64,000 bases of DNA from Bolinopsis microptera (lineage: Eukaryota; Ctenophora; Tentaculata; Lobata; Bolinopsidae), in the NCBI RefSeq assembly GCF_026151205.1, contig NC_087079.1, positions 14,756,445 to 14,820,444 on the forward strand, read 5' to 3'. Each line of letters opens with the position of its first letter. Position 1 is the first letter of the stretch. The notes beneath the pieces are model-generated. The model was not told the DNA's origin. It did no database searches and was given only the letters and a program-made list of their open reading frames with translations. A program made the translations under genes and the position numbers. Below, in pieces: positions 10,829-22,100 of the stretch.

Positions 10829-12187
10829 TTAAAATACAAGCTCATTCTTATCAAAGTTTAATTCTGTCCATTCTAATTCTTCGTACCTGGACTGTATCTT
10901 GAGTAGTTCACTTTTCAGTGTTACTTTAACTAAGTTCGTTGACTTAGTAAAGCTTATCAAACTGTCAATTTTTCGACAGTCGTTCCACATTTTTGTTGAT
11001 TGATAAATGAAAGAGGAGGATGGGTTCGGGGTGATGAACTGGTCTGAACGTCTTTGTGATGGTGATCTGTGGAGTAAAGATAGGAGTGAGATTGGAGATT
11101 CTAATCTGACAATTTTGAACAGTTCTAATAGACATGTGTATTTGTACAGGTTGTGGACGGTAAGAAGGCCGTTCTTGTTAAACAACGGCTTTGTATGCTC
11201 TTTTTCAAAGAATTCTCTTCCTAGGATTTGTTCATCTATACAACGTGTTCTGGCACATGTTCTAAATTTATCTAGATATGCTTCAAGGTCACCAAATAGT
11301 ATTCTGATACATTTTTTCTGAGTGATGAAGATAGGTTGAAGCATATTATTACTCGACCCACCCCATACCGATATTCCAAATCTTAGGTGTGACTCAAATA
11401 ACGTGTGGTACAATTCTTTATGGTGTTTTTTCGGGATAACGTGTCGTATTCTACTGAGTCTTCCGATCTCACACCTAAGTTTCGAGTTGAGGGCTCTTAT
11501 TTGAACATCCCATTTTAGCTTTTCGTCAATAATAACACCTAAAAACTTGGTCTCTTTAACTTGCTTTATTACCGTATTATTTAGAGTTAGTATATATTCT
11601 GATTCGTTATCTGCCTCATTATCAGTAGCTGTACGTGACGGATTGAAGTGAATGTAGCAGCATTTCTTTATATTTATATGTAATAGATTGCATTTCATGT
11701 ACTGGTGTAACAAACGGAGAATTTCGTTTGCTCTTGCATACAGTTTTTTTCTACATTCATCTACTACGAATATGTTTGTGTCATCTGCAAATAGTATGAA
11801 CTTGCCCAGATCAGTTGTTCTAAATAAGTCGTTAACATATATTATAAATAGCAAGGGTCCGAGACAAGAGCCTTGGGGAACTCCAAAGAGAACAGGCAGC
11901 TTGTCAGACTCTTCGCCCAGTACAGAGACATATTGATATCTATTAGAGAGATAACTAGCGATGAGTCTATTGGCGTTTCCACGTATTCCATAGTTGTCTA
12001 GTTTATTAAGTAGTTTTTCATGTGAGATCGTGTCAAACGCTTTAGATAGATCAATAAATATTCCAAGTACATGCAGTTTTTTGCTAAGACAGGATTCTAT
12101 GTAATTCACTGAGGAGTTGAGGGCATGGCTTGTGTTCAGCTTCAGTAGTGGAACAGTCAACAGCTCAGTGTTTGTTATTATTGCCAA
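10829..12187 (-). CDS. Non-LTR retrotransposon reverse transcriptase, 5'-truncated
   Basis: Open frame of 452 codons encoding the C-terminal half of a LINE ORF2. Reverse-transcriptase motifs in order: FIDLSKAFDTISHEKLL (about residues 42-58), GVPQGSCLGPLLFIIYVNDL (about 105-124), and the catalytic FADDTNIF (about 133-140) with its YxDD-equivalent aspartates. These are followed by the thumb, including TKFLGVIIDEKLKWD, and the helical C-terminal region common in CR1/Jockey/Rex-type elements. The N-terminal endonuclease and first RT motifs are missing. The frame starts right beside a fragment of an unrelated repeat ORF (12200-12303), which marks the truncation point. The RT domain is probably inactive because it is incomplete. 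Confidence 0.9.
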   Translation of the reverse strand: MAIITNTELLTVPLLKLNTSHALNSSVNYIESCLSKKLHVLGIFIDLSKAFDTISHEKLLNKLDNYGIRGNANRLIASYLSNRYQYVSVLGEESDKLPVLFGVPQGSCLGPLLFIIYVNDLFRTTDLGKFILFADDTNIFVVDECRKKLYARANEILRLLHQYMKCNLLHINIKKCCYIHFNPSRTATDNEADNESEYILTLNNTVIKQVKETKFLGVIIDEKLKWDVQIRALNSKLRCEIGRLSRIRHVIPKKHHKELYHTLFESHLRFGISVWGGSSNNMLQPIFITQKKCIRILFGDLEAYLDKFRTCARTRCIDEQILGREFFEKEHTKPLFNKNGLLTVHNLYKYTCLLELFKIVRLESPISLLSLLHRSPSQRRSDQFITPNPSSSFIYQSTKMWNDCRKIDSLISFTKSTNLVKVTLKSELLKIQSRYEELEWTELNFDKNELVF

Positions 12188-12194
12188 GTCTTAA

Positions 12195-12303
12195 ATTTGT
12201 TTTGTTGTGGGAACAGAGGAAAGAAGATTGACATCAAAAATGACATCTATCAGAAGTCTCGTACAACCTCATCCCTGCCTTGATGATGGAGTAGATGATG
12301 TGT
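12195..12303 (+). pseudogene. Second copy of the repeat-derived ORF tail
   Basis: Diverged direct repeat of 9436-9543. Both contain gaaagaag, then tctatcagaagtctc and caacctcatccctgcc, and end in atggagtaga. It carries substitutions and indels that break the frame and directly abuts the truncated 5' end of the minus-strand LINE. Confidence 0.7.
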
Positions 12304-12371
12304 TTTGAAATTTGTGTGTATATATTTGATTGTTTAAGTTCAGAAATATTGGTCGCAATGAGCCATTTCCG

Positions 12372-12955
12372 CAGAGGCGGCTATTGAGGGTGTCCAGGTG
12401 TCCGTGGACGCCCTAAAATTATTATCTGGTGGCTGGTGCTTGAAAATAGAAATAGTGAACATTAATAGTATTCGGAAATATCTAACCGCAATACGTACGA
12501 AGCTCTTTATTCACTCAAACGTTCGAATGTAAGCGCACGCATGATCTTTGTGAAATTTTGTGTTGTAGGGTGTCCAATCCTCGTTTGGACAACTAAGCCG
12601 TGCAGTTTTAACACATAGTTAATTGTAAACGGGCGAGCGGTATGGCAACCCTGATTCTCTACCAATAATTATCTTTCCAGACACACAGTACGGAAAACGA
12701 CTGCAGATTTCAATTCTGATATAGCTAAATAGCCGAAGCGCGCGGACGCCGGGGAGGGGGGTTAGCTCCGGCGTGCGAGCCGGGATAGCACCCCAACACG
12801 GCAACGCGCAGCAGAGAAGTGGGGTCAGCCACACTTACTGAATACACGAGAAGCCAACCCAGGATTTATTACCCGCACGGCTACATTATCATGCGCAGTA
12901 TAGCACGATAGGACACCCAACAAAACTGCCAGCAAGCTCCCACGAGCTGCCTCTG
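12372..12955. mobile_element. 584-bp non-autonomous hAT-like element
   Basis: Left end cagaggcggct, right end agctgcctctg, forming an 11-bp inverted repeat with one mismatch. Flanks are catttccg (12364-12371) and catttctg (12956-12963), an 8-bp target duplication with one mismatch. Both ends carry a ggtgtcc motif near the terminus. It has no coding capacity; a short minus-strand open frame inside is not supported. The solo end at 7153 belongs to the same family. Confidence 0.85.
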
Positions 12956-12963
12956 CATTTCTG

Positions 12964-13690
12964 TTACCTTGCAATGAAACAAGAAATTTCAATGAAACAA
13001 GAAATTTAATTTTAGCACATTTTTACAGAATAAAAAGATGTAAAACAATTCATAAAATATAATGCCCATTTGGTGTATGACTTTTTGTCCTTGACTGCTA
13101 GTTTGGTTTTGGAAGGACAGGTAACTAACGGGGCAAGGAATGCGCGTGCCTGGAAGCTTTGTATTGTGCTATGCTAATTTCAACACCTAAATTGATTGTG
13201 CTTTGCCATTTGGCATTTTCATCACTTGATTTGATCAAATGTATATATTGTTTGAACAATTGTATCATGTATTTTATATAATAACTAGAAAGCCTGTGGT
13301 CACAGGGAGGAAGCTAATAGTATTCTTTGGTAGTCAGTTTTTATAGCATCAACAAATATCCGTCACAACCGAAGATAATCCGATTAAAATGTAGCTTGCA
13401 CTGAACACAACGTAATTACCACAAAACCGATTATAAAAACGTTGCTCGCAAATCTTTGCACGTGCGCTTTAGAATACCGTTACCATGGTTACTACGCAAA
13501 TTCCTATTTCGCATCTAATTTGCATGTGGGCGGTCGTACATACAGACATACAGACAGAATAATTCTTTGAATTATAATAATGATAATGAAGATCTCTACA
13601 AAGAAAAGTAATTGAAGATAATTTTGCATACCAGTCATACTGCAGATGGACTGATAGTTGGCAGGGCAGGGCAAAGGGGAATTCTTGCTA
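12964..13690. other. Intergenic DNA
   Basis: A short doublet of caatgaaacaagaaattt is present at 12974-13006. No gene, RNA or mobile-element boundary can be supported in the rest. Confidence 0.4.
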
Positions 13691-13694
13691 TTTG

Positions 13695-14130
13695 CTAGTC
13701 AATTTTCTCCAGATATATTGCTTCCAGTACTTTGATGGCGACTTGTGTCAAAATTTCAGTCAAAACCGTGAAATTTCGATCAAGGGGACTGCAGAAAAGC
13801 TCCTTCAAAAATCTTCCAAAATCTCTATTTATATTCTGATGATTTTCAGTTTGTCAAAGCTTTCTTCGGGAGTAGAACTTTGAGTACCCCAATCGTGTTT
13901 TGTACCATCCTCAGTGACCTTGTAAGATTGTCATTCAAGAAAAATTCAGTCAAAACAGTGAAATTTGGATCGTAGAAAGCTGAAATTCGAATTCAAAATT
14001 TTCATTGCATCAAATTTTTCTCCGGATATATTGCTTCCAGTACCTTGAAGGCGACTTGTGTCACTCTCACCGACCTCACTGATTGGTCACTGTTCAAAAA
14101 TTTAGCCAAAACTGCGAAATTTCGGTCTGT
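13695..14130. repeat. Diverged two-copy direct repeat of about 110 bp
   Basis: Segments starting ttttctccagatatattgct (about 13702) and ttttctccggatatattgct (about 14020) share gcttccagtac, gcgacttgtgtca and a later cgaaatttcg-type block. A third, weaker copy of the aaaattcagtcaaaac part lies at about 13942. The repeat lies in the upstream flank of the zinc-finger gene. Confidence 0.75.
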
Positions 14131-14241
14131 TTCATTTTTTAAATAGCAAAATTATTTGGGTCTAGTTTTACATTCTGAACTTTCATTATTTGAAACTTAG
14201 AGTAATTAATCTTCATTCCCCTCAATTAGATTAGCTGGTTT

Positions 14242-15390
14242 ATGGAACATGACTCTTTAGGAGCTCATGTTAATACGAAATCCTCTGTAGAGAGTAGCCA
14301 GGCCCAGCCTGCTGATAAACACGTTATAAACGGTGGTGCAGATAATCAAGTAGGAAATGGTTTTGATGATCATGATCGGAGTCACAGGATGGCAAACAGC
14401 ACTGACCATGCTCAAATTGACCTCAACGAATTAATAACAGTTGCAGTAAACACGATAGCAAATTCTCTGATTCAATCTCCTGATTCATTAACGGAGCAGA
14501 ATGTATCTAGTTTTGTTACCAGTGTAAATGAGCTGGCAATGAAGTTGAAAGATGTTTCCCAGGCAAGTGTAGGCAACATACTCAGTAACGAACCAAACGT
14601 TAACCATTCTGGTTATACTTCATTAAACAATGAACTGTTGATGTATCACAGTAGTAGTATAAACGGGAATGAAGCTGTTGATCCTTTGAAACCACACTTA
14701 GACTCTCATTCAGAATACCTTTTCTATTGTGAGAGATGTAATTTTCAAACAAACGAAGAAAAAGAAATGATAAAACATGTTCATTCGAAACTCAGTGGAT
14801 GTGATAGTAATCCCAATAAAAGGAGGAAAATAGTGATGCACCACGTTGACAACTCTAGCATCAGAGCTCACAACTGCTCTCTCTGTTCGTATTCAGCCAC
14901 TTCAGAAACAAACCTCAGACACCACGCCAAAAGAGAGCACCCAAACTTCCCTCCTCCCTTCATCTGCCCTGATTGTAACAAAACCTTTGTCTACTCCAGC
15001 GACTACCACAGACACTGTATCATCCACACAGACCAGAGGAACCATGTGTGTCAAACCTGTCAGCTGACCTTCAACAGAAAGAGCAGCTTGACGGCACATA
15101 TCAAGAGGATCCATGTCGGACAGGAGAGTGGTACCCCAGATACAACAAACTGCTGTGGTGAGTGTGGCAAGACATTCGGAACTAAGGGGGATCTTCAGAG
15201 GCACATCAGTGGGGTTCACAGGAACAATAAACCGTATTTTTGTGATAAGTGTGAGTATAGGTCAGATAGAAATAGTAATCTGATGAGACATCTGCTAACT
15301 AAACATGGGGTGGTGGAGAGGGGGGAGCTGGAGGTGGGTGAGGAGGAGGTGGATGTGGTAAAGGTGGATCATGTGGTGAAGGTGGATTGA
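14242..15390 (+). CDS. C2H2 zinc-finger protein
   Basis: A 382-codon uninterrupted frame, likely a nuclear DNA-binding protein. The first 155 residues are acidic and serine/asparagine-rich with a predicted helix (ITVAVNTIANSLIQ). Fingers follow: a degenerate one at about 160 (FYCERCNFQT...HVH), then about 212 (HNCSLCSYSATSETNLRHH), about 241 (FICPDCNKTFVYSSDYHRH), about 270 (HVCQTCQLTFNRKSSLTAH), about 302 (CCGECGKTFGTKGDLQRH) and about 333 (YFCDKCEYRSDRNSNLMRH). Linkers are not all TGEKP-like, so it is not a KRAB-type tandem array. KRRK at about residue 193 could be a nuclear signal. The tail is a short Val/Asp/Glu repeat encoded by G-rich DNA. The ATG at 14242 is the first in frame, but an upstream non-coding exon is possible. 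The target is unknown. Confidence 0.85.
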   Translation: MEHDSLGAHVNTKSSVESSQAQPADKHVINGGADNQVGNGFDDHDRSHRMANSTDHAQIDLNELITVAVNTIANSLIQSPDSLTEQNVSSFVTSVNELAMKLKDVSQASVGNILSNEPNVNHSGYTSLNNELLMYHSSSINGNEAVDPLKPHLDSHSEYLFYCERCNFQTNEEKEMIKHVHSKLSGCDSNPNKRRKIVMHHVDNSSIRAHNCSLCSYSATSETNLRHHAKREHPNFPPPFICPDCNKTFVYSSDYHRHCIIHTDQRNHVCQTCQLTFNRKSSLTAHIKRIHVGQESGTPDTTNCCGECGKTFGTKGDLQRHISGVHRNNKPYFCDKCEYRSDRNSNLMRHLLTKHGVVERGELEVGEEEVDVVKVDHVVKVD

Positions 15391-15392
15391 GG

Positions 15393-15432
15393 TGACGTCA
15401 TGACACGTGGTGTGACGTCATGACACGTGGTG
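15393..15432. promoter_or_regulatory. Tandem CRE/E-box doublet in the 3' flank of the zinc-finger gene
   Basis: Two exact 20-bp units, each with TGACGTCA (15393-15400 and 15413-15420) and CACGTG (15404-15409 and 15424-15429). These are perfect consensus palindromes for bZIP (CREB/ATF) and bHLH factors. They begin only 3 bp after the stop codon, so they could act as an enhancer, as 3'-UTR sequence, or belong to the next gene's promoter. Function is inference. Confidence 0.6.
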
Positions 15433-15496
15433 GTCGAGTGAACTGGTGGGATTTATTTTGAGTGATCATGTGATTATGTTGTGTTGGCTTTTGAAT

Positions 15497-15502
15497 AATA
15501 AA
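15497..15502 (+). terminator. Poly(A) signal AATAAA
   Basis: Canonical AATAAA about 107 bp after the zinc-finger stop codon, the nearest one on this strand. Confidence 0.55.
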
Positions 15503-16037
15503 ATAAGCGTGATATGTCGCCACAGAATTTGTCTTAAGTTTCTGAATACTTTTTAAATATTACGAGTTTTGAATTTCTGACCTTATGTTATTTCACATGA
15601 TTATAATATGATGTATTGTAAATGTATTTTTTCTATTAACTGTAACAATTTACAAGTTTTAAGTTTTGGTGATTGCTATTTGAAAGTAAGTCCTCAAAAA
15701 CACCTATTTTTACAATATTCCTTATTTTCTATTGGTCTTAGATCTTTAGAATGTGAAATTCAGTACATCACTTGTTTTGTATACTGCATTGTGTTTTAAT
15801 ACATAAATATCACTGGCTCACCATAGAGCGGTTTATAATCAAATGAGGGAGACTTCTTTGAAATGCAGTTTTAAACTTGAAATTTTAAATAATTCCTCAG
15901 ATTTCGATAAGTAAGAGGGGTCATGCCTCAACAATTTCTTTTACGAGGTATACGTCCTTTATAACATCATTTATTTTTTTAGTCCATGGAGTAAAAACTA
16001 AGACCGTCAAAATATGTAAGTGTCAGAAGGAAGTACT
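15503..16037. other. Spacer upstream of the SH3 gene
   Basis: About 0.5 kb of A+T-rich DNA. It should hold the promoter and 5' UTR of the SH3-protein gene, but no TATA or initiator element can be singled out. Confidence 0.4.
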
Positions 16038-19000
16038 ATGGAGGTTGGAGAGGGAACGATATTATCCCTGGATTCCTCTGGACAACAGGTAATTTAATTT
16101 GAATAAAATCAAAACGATGTTCTGCAAATATGTGAGGAATGATAATTACTGTACATGGGTCAAAATACGTAACTTATTTCTTTTATCATAGCTTTTGAAT
16201 TATCAGCTTGCAGACGGTATTAAGAATATGTGGAATCTAAATATCACGTGCTAATAATGTACACCTTTTTGTCCTCTGCCGTGACTTGATCTTTCTTAAC
16301 TTACATTTTTGGATAATTTAGCATTACTTCTTAATTGCCTAATTTATGATAGGATCCTCAAATGGTAGACCGAAGTACTGCAACACTTGGCAAACAAAAA
16401 TTTCAGAACTATAAACCTGTGATTATTTTCAGGATATAGACGATTATTTCAGAACTATAAACCTGTGATTATTTTCAGGATATAGACGATCAGAACTATA
16501 AAACTGTGATTATTTTCAGGATATAGACGATCAGAACTATAAAACTGTGATTATTTTCAGGATATAGACGATCAGAACTATAAACCTGTGATTATTTTCA
16601 GGATATAGACGATTACTTTGTATTTAACAGTGACTTTGTCGCACAAGCTCCTAACCAGATTACTTGTTTACAAGAAGATAAGGTAAAGAAAAACTCATTA
16701 ATGAATATCATTTTGTTTGGTAGCTTTAAAACAGCTTATTGTTATATCATAGTGTAATTAAAAACATCCCACTATTTTCCTATGAAATTCTTCTACTTGT
16801 ATGTTTAAATCTCATGAACAATTCCGAGAAAATATGTACGTTTGAAATTTGTATTTATTCCAGGTCCAGCTTATCAAAAAAGTGAATGATGACTGGTGGT
16901 TGATACGAACAACACTAGGAGCTCAGGGACAGGTTCCAGCCAAACAACTGGACTTCTACTTTGAACCGGCTGAACCAGGTATTATATTAGCTGAGTTTCT
17001 TCTACTTAAAGTGTGAAAGTGTGAAGCAGATTAAGAGTTGTATACAATACTAATTGGGTAGAGACATGTAGCACTCCTCTAACACGACTAGTGAGGTGGA
17101 TAATCTGTCTCATTAGTCGAGTAGGCAACAGAGGAATACTAGGATTCATAACCAACTAGTGTTTTTCACTTTGTTAGTTGTAAAGAAAAGACAAAAAAGA
17201 GCTGTGCTTTTCTTATCTGTCAATAAATGCTCGTTTCTTCTCGTGTCAACTGGCGAAACAAACTTGCATCACCTGTACCTCCCCATTAGTAATCACATGT
17301 ACACGATCCCAGCTGTGTGCTATAACAAAACACCAGCCTGTATTGCACACGGCTTCACCCCCGAAGGTTTATTAAACCAATTTACCCTCGCCAGCGCCTC
17401 GTGTAATTAATAGTGTTATAACATTACACCTAGTTGTGATGGTGATTGGCGAAACTTCACATTACGGGTTTGGTACCCGATGAAATGTATTACGTCTACA
17501 GTTGCCCACATACGAGGGTTCGTAAAGGAAACATATGCTTGTTTAATGTTTATTGGTGTGCTCACTGTGCCACACCATAATTTAAATCTGGTGCCACAAT
17601 CCTGCATAGCTAGCTGGTGCGCGGGTTTTAAAATGTTGACAATGTCAACTTTCTAGTAAATTTAGATAGAAAGCAATCAATGCGTATGTTCACTCTAACC
17701 GGCGCGCGCTCTAGAGCGCGTCGTTTGTTTTCGTGGGCCTCTCAGCTCCTTTTTATGCGCCATGCAGATTGCTGGAATGCACGTTTTTGCCTCTCGAATT
17801 CAGTTGCAAACATTTCAAACAGCCATCAGCATATTACCAACAAATACCATGTTTCAGAAAAGCAGCCTGGTCCTTCTAATGGCGCATTCAAGAGAACTGC
17901 ATCGAAGATTTTCCAGCGGACCAATTCCGTCAGAGGTAAAATAGAATAAACTCTTAACTCAGAAATAACAATTATAAATTATCATTATTAGGGCACAACA
18001 ATTTCGGAGCACAATTCTCGCTCTAAAGACTTCAAGTAACGCTCCCATTTCAAGGTATCAAAGTGTCCACATCGGCAATCAAGAACTCCACTAACAAGCT
18101 GAAAGGTCAGTTTACCCCCAAAAGGAAGACCACAAAAATTGGAGCAGATTCTCCCTCTAACATTCCACCTGAGACGGAAAAATCTCGGGGCTGGGGCTTC
18201 GTTAAGAACAAGATTCTTGGTGACAGTAAGAAGAAAGGGGTTACGAAAAATACCGAGTAAGCTAGAGATACTGTTTTTATATTTCTTTGAATATTGCATA
18301 CATTTATTAGTAACTTTACATGTTAAATTACTTAAACCTATTTCTTTACCATAGTTAAAAGATCCTCTCACCTAGACAAGAAAGTAATCAGAACGAAGAG
18401 AAAACGACCGCCCAGCCAGCAGTCCCAGACGTTAAAGTAGTCAACAGCACACCCAACAAACCTCCCCGCAGAAACAAACTACTTTCTGCAGACAGTCACA
18501 CCACCCAGGGTAGTCATGTGACTGTAGCTAGTCAGGGGACTACTGGAAGCAGGGGGACTGCTATCTCTGTCATGAGACTGACTACGGAAGGGAACAAAGG
18601 TAGGAAGAGTTTGAAAATATCAGTTCATAATTTTTGTCGTAAGAGGTTAAGTTTTTCTCCAAATTTGGTGTACGTATTAATTTACAATAAACCCTTTAAT
18701 ATTTGACCAACTTCCTTCAGAAGAATCGCCCGAGTCAGAATCTACCCCCAAAATCACCCCACGAAGTGGCGATCTCAGTTTGAATGAAAGCTGTGTATGG
18801 GACAGCTTTGCCGGTCAGTTACTCACTTTTGATAATTTAGTGAGAAAACTATTTCTCATTCACTTTGGAATGTGGTTCGTAATTCCAAGATGAGTTGAGT
18901 GTTCTTGTTTAAAATTAAACCAAATAGTCGGATAACATTGTTTTGATTAGTATCTTGTAACACGGTTAACGTTTTCAGAAATGCAGGAATATCACAACGT

Positions 19001-19152
19001 TCAGCCAGTTGATAATCAAAAAGAAAACATGGCCAGTCCGATAGATGAAGACGGGGACGACGTTGCCATGGTTGTTCAAGCAGAGATGGAGAGGCAGTCA
19101 ATAGAGCGGCAATCGAGCACAGATACGTCTAACTTGGAGAGTGGGAGTGAAG
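16038..19152 (+). CDS. SH3 gene, exons 1-8 (SH3 domain and basic/serine-rich segment)
   Basis: Exons: 16038-16088, 16602-16682, 16864-16978, 17858-17935, 18055-18256, 18376-18599, 18721-18813, 18979-19152. Translation starts at ATG 16038 (MEVGEGTILSLDSSGQQ). The SH3 domain covers about residues 22-78: it opens YFVFNSDFVA in place of the usual ALYDY, and has the RT-loop acidic LQEDK, the WW pair in KVNDDWWLIR, and ends GQVPAKQLDFY. NDDWW followed by VPA resembles the N-terminal SH3 of ARHGAP12/27-type proteins, but no WW, PH or RhoGAP domain follows. Later exons are Lys/Ser-rich (GFVKNKILGDSKKKG) and then acidic. Exon 2 is preceded by five tandem copies of its own splice acceptor; only the last leaves the frame open. 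Intron donors match GTAAGT-type consensus. Confidence 0.8.
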
Positions 19153-22100
19153 GTAAGAGCGAGTTTTGACTGTGGTGAATTTAGTTGACTGGGGAAAAGT
19201 GAGACATTCTGTGGGTAAACAGAAGAATAAATCAATGTTTTTATAATGTCATAAATATTAAATATGGTACTGTCATAAAATTATCAAACTTGAAATCTTA
19301 AATAGAATGAAACTAAAACGGGTGTTCATAAAGTTCAACTTCTCAATATTAATCAATAATGTGATGATAACAGTATCTCGCTTGCTATTCACATTGTCTG
19401 AGTCCTCTCTCATCAAGTTCATTCATTGATCTAAGACTTTCAACACAGAAGTTATTTCTTGGAATTTGGCGATCTCTGACGTCTTAATCCGGACTGCAAG
19501 TCAGATAAGATTCTCGTCTTAAGATTATCCTAATTGTTCAGGTCTCGTCCTCACTATCTGACAGTCTGCTCACGTGACTGTTACTCCCTAACACCACCAT
19601 ACTGTCAGTCAGCCCCCGAACAGGTCTTCCCAACACATGGGGAGTGCTAGCTGGCAGCAACATCAGTGATCCCAACATCAGTGCTGTGTCATCATGAGAC
19701 ACTCCGTTTGTGGCGTCATCTGGTTGATTCATGACGTCATCGCATGTGTTTGTGACGTCATAAGACTGAGGGCTGCTAGCTACGATGTCATCCTGGCAGT
19801 TAAAGGAGGACATGGAGGAGGCCATGCTGTCGTCTGAGTTGAGCCAGGTCTCCTGGTGGATATCTCTGAACCTTGTTACTTGACTGGAGTAACTCTCTTC
19901 ACCTAGTTGTAGTGTTTGATGGGACAACCCATGAGTTTCTTGCTGGTCGTATTGTTCTGTTTCAACCATGTTATTGCAGTCCGATTCTGGAGCATCATGC
20001 ACTTCTCTGAACCGTTTTAAAGGATCTTGAGGTTCAGGTTGCTGTGGCTGATCACCCCCGTTTTGCAGACAAAAGTTACAATCGCAGTACGACCCGTCTG
20101 AACTAGCTGAGGGTCTCCTCGGAACTACAGCATTTCCCTCCTGTTTCTCGTCGTCTTCAGGCTGAGTCACGTTCAGTATCTTATTACAGTCTCCCTGTGT
20201 TTTTGTGTCTGTTTGTGTGTCATCTCTCTCTGATCCATTATCTGGAATGTCGTTATCTTGACCCGCGCAGGAGCAACCCTCCACACAAGTTCTTATGTTC
20301 TGAGTGCTTGTTTGATTGTTTGTTCTGATGCTGGTGTCGTTATATCCAGAGTCATTTGGTCGGATGAGTGAACCGTCGGGTAAAACTGTGAGCTCTTGGA
20401 GGGGTACTTTCGCTTTTATCCTGCAGGGATGTGGTGGTGTTACCTACATCAATTTATATCGAACTAAGGGGAACCGAATATCCAGGATATTGAACATTTG
20501 GAAATATGCTCATAGTGGCCTATGACTACTTGATGTCTTAGAACATTAACAAATGAGACACAGGTTTGCTATGCGACTACGAACCCCCTCCTAAAGTCCT
20601 AAAAGCAGGATCTGTGCGTAAAGTAAACTGCAAACCACAGCTACAAACTACAGTATTTTGTGTTATCTAACCTAGGAGGAGTTTTCATCTGGTCAGTGTG
20701 TTGTTTGGTGTCCAGACCCCATACTCCCAGTATTGCCTTGATAGCATCCTTCTTCCTGATCTCCAGTAGCAGGCTTCGTGGTGACATCGTCTTGTCCAGG
20801 TTCTCCATGTCTCTGATGGAGTTTTATTAGGATCAATTCAATGTTTATAATAGTAAACTCTGACTGATAACAAAGCCAGATCGGTATGTTTCTTCTACTT
20901 TTTCAGTGCTAGCACTGATAATTATTGATAATTATTTAAGTAGTTATATAGCTTACCTCTCGATCCTCTTATGTAGGTTAACCAGTTTTCCCGCCATCTT
21001 TATCTTCATCACATCGTAAATCTCTGAGACTCTACGTAGAACATGTGGGTCCCTTCTTGTCTTCAGAGCATGCTTCAGTTCGTCCAGTTTCATCACATTC
21101 GAACTCTGCAAGTGAAAAGTGAAGTTTGAGTATTTGAATAGAGCTGATCGTTTAAAAATACTTTACTCTTAGAAGCCCCTCAATATAAAAAGTGTGATGA
21201 AATAAGTTTATAGAATGGTTTTAATGGTGCCTAGAACAGCCGCCTCCCTAATGTCTCACCTCTGAGCTAGGGAGTATCTTGAATAGAAGTTTTCCTTCCC
21301 GTGTTCTCCATTCTCTCGCATCTACTTTATCTCTACATCTTCTCTTCGATGGGGGCTCTGTGGGAAATGGCTCATTGAAAATATACTGATGAAAAGAAGT
21401 TTAGAACAAAAGAGGGAAATAAGGTTTTTAGTTGTTACCTTACTATCAAACTGTCTTCCTTCCTATTAAATAATTGGAAATTTACAACAACTCTGTCTAA
21501 CCTTTAAGAGCGCTCGGCTGGTCGACAGTAACAGGGGTTTTGTTAAGGTCCCCAATATTAACAGAATCAAACTGTTCCTCCAAGAAGAAGTCCTCAAGTT
21601 CCTCCTCCTCCTCCCCGTCCAGAGATCCTGATACCCCACTACTACTGCTGCTACATGTCGTGTCTACTGTCTTGTTGGGCCCTCCTTCGTCTGATTTAAA
21701 TAGATGTTGTTTGAGTCTAACTTAATTTATTGATTTAGAGTTAGGCTGGATAATACCACCTTTCAAGATAGCCTTGGACGGGAGCTATTAAATGCAGAGG
21801 TCAAATTAGAGAATTAGCTTACACTTTTGAAGTGTGTAGTACCCTTTAAAGCTTTAACAGGCTTTAATAAAAAGTATGGACTTAGCTTACATAAACAGAA
21901 ATAGTTTTTATAATGTTACCCACCGGAGGAAAAGAAAAGTCTTCTCCTAACTTTAGTCGCACGAATCAACTGTCTCTTTCTGGATGTAGCTACTTCCAAC
22001 ATTACGCTATAATTTAATAGGCGTTATTGATTTGCAAGGCTAGTAAGCGGGTTAGAGGGTAATTGAAGAAAAGGGGAGGGAATGTCAATATTATCAAACT

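Noticed and set aside
9436-12303. Direct repeats flanking the minus-strand LINE as a target-site duplication
   Set aside because: About 100 bp long, clearly diverged, and extending as coding sequence; two copies of another repeat instead.
12619-12834. 71-codon minus-strand frame
   Set aside because: Inside the 584-bp non-autonomous hAT-like element; no domain and no other copy with a conserved frame.
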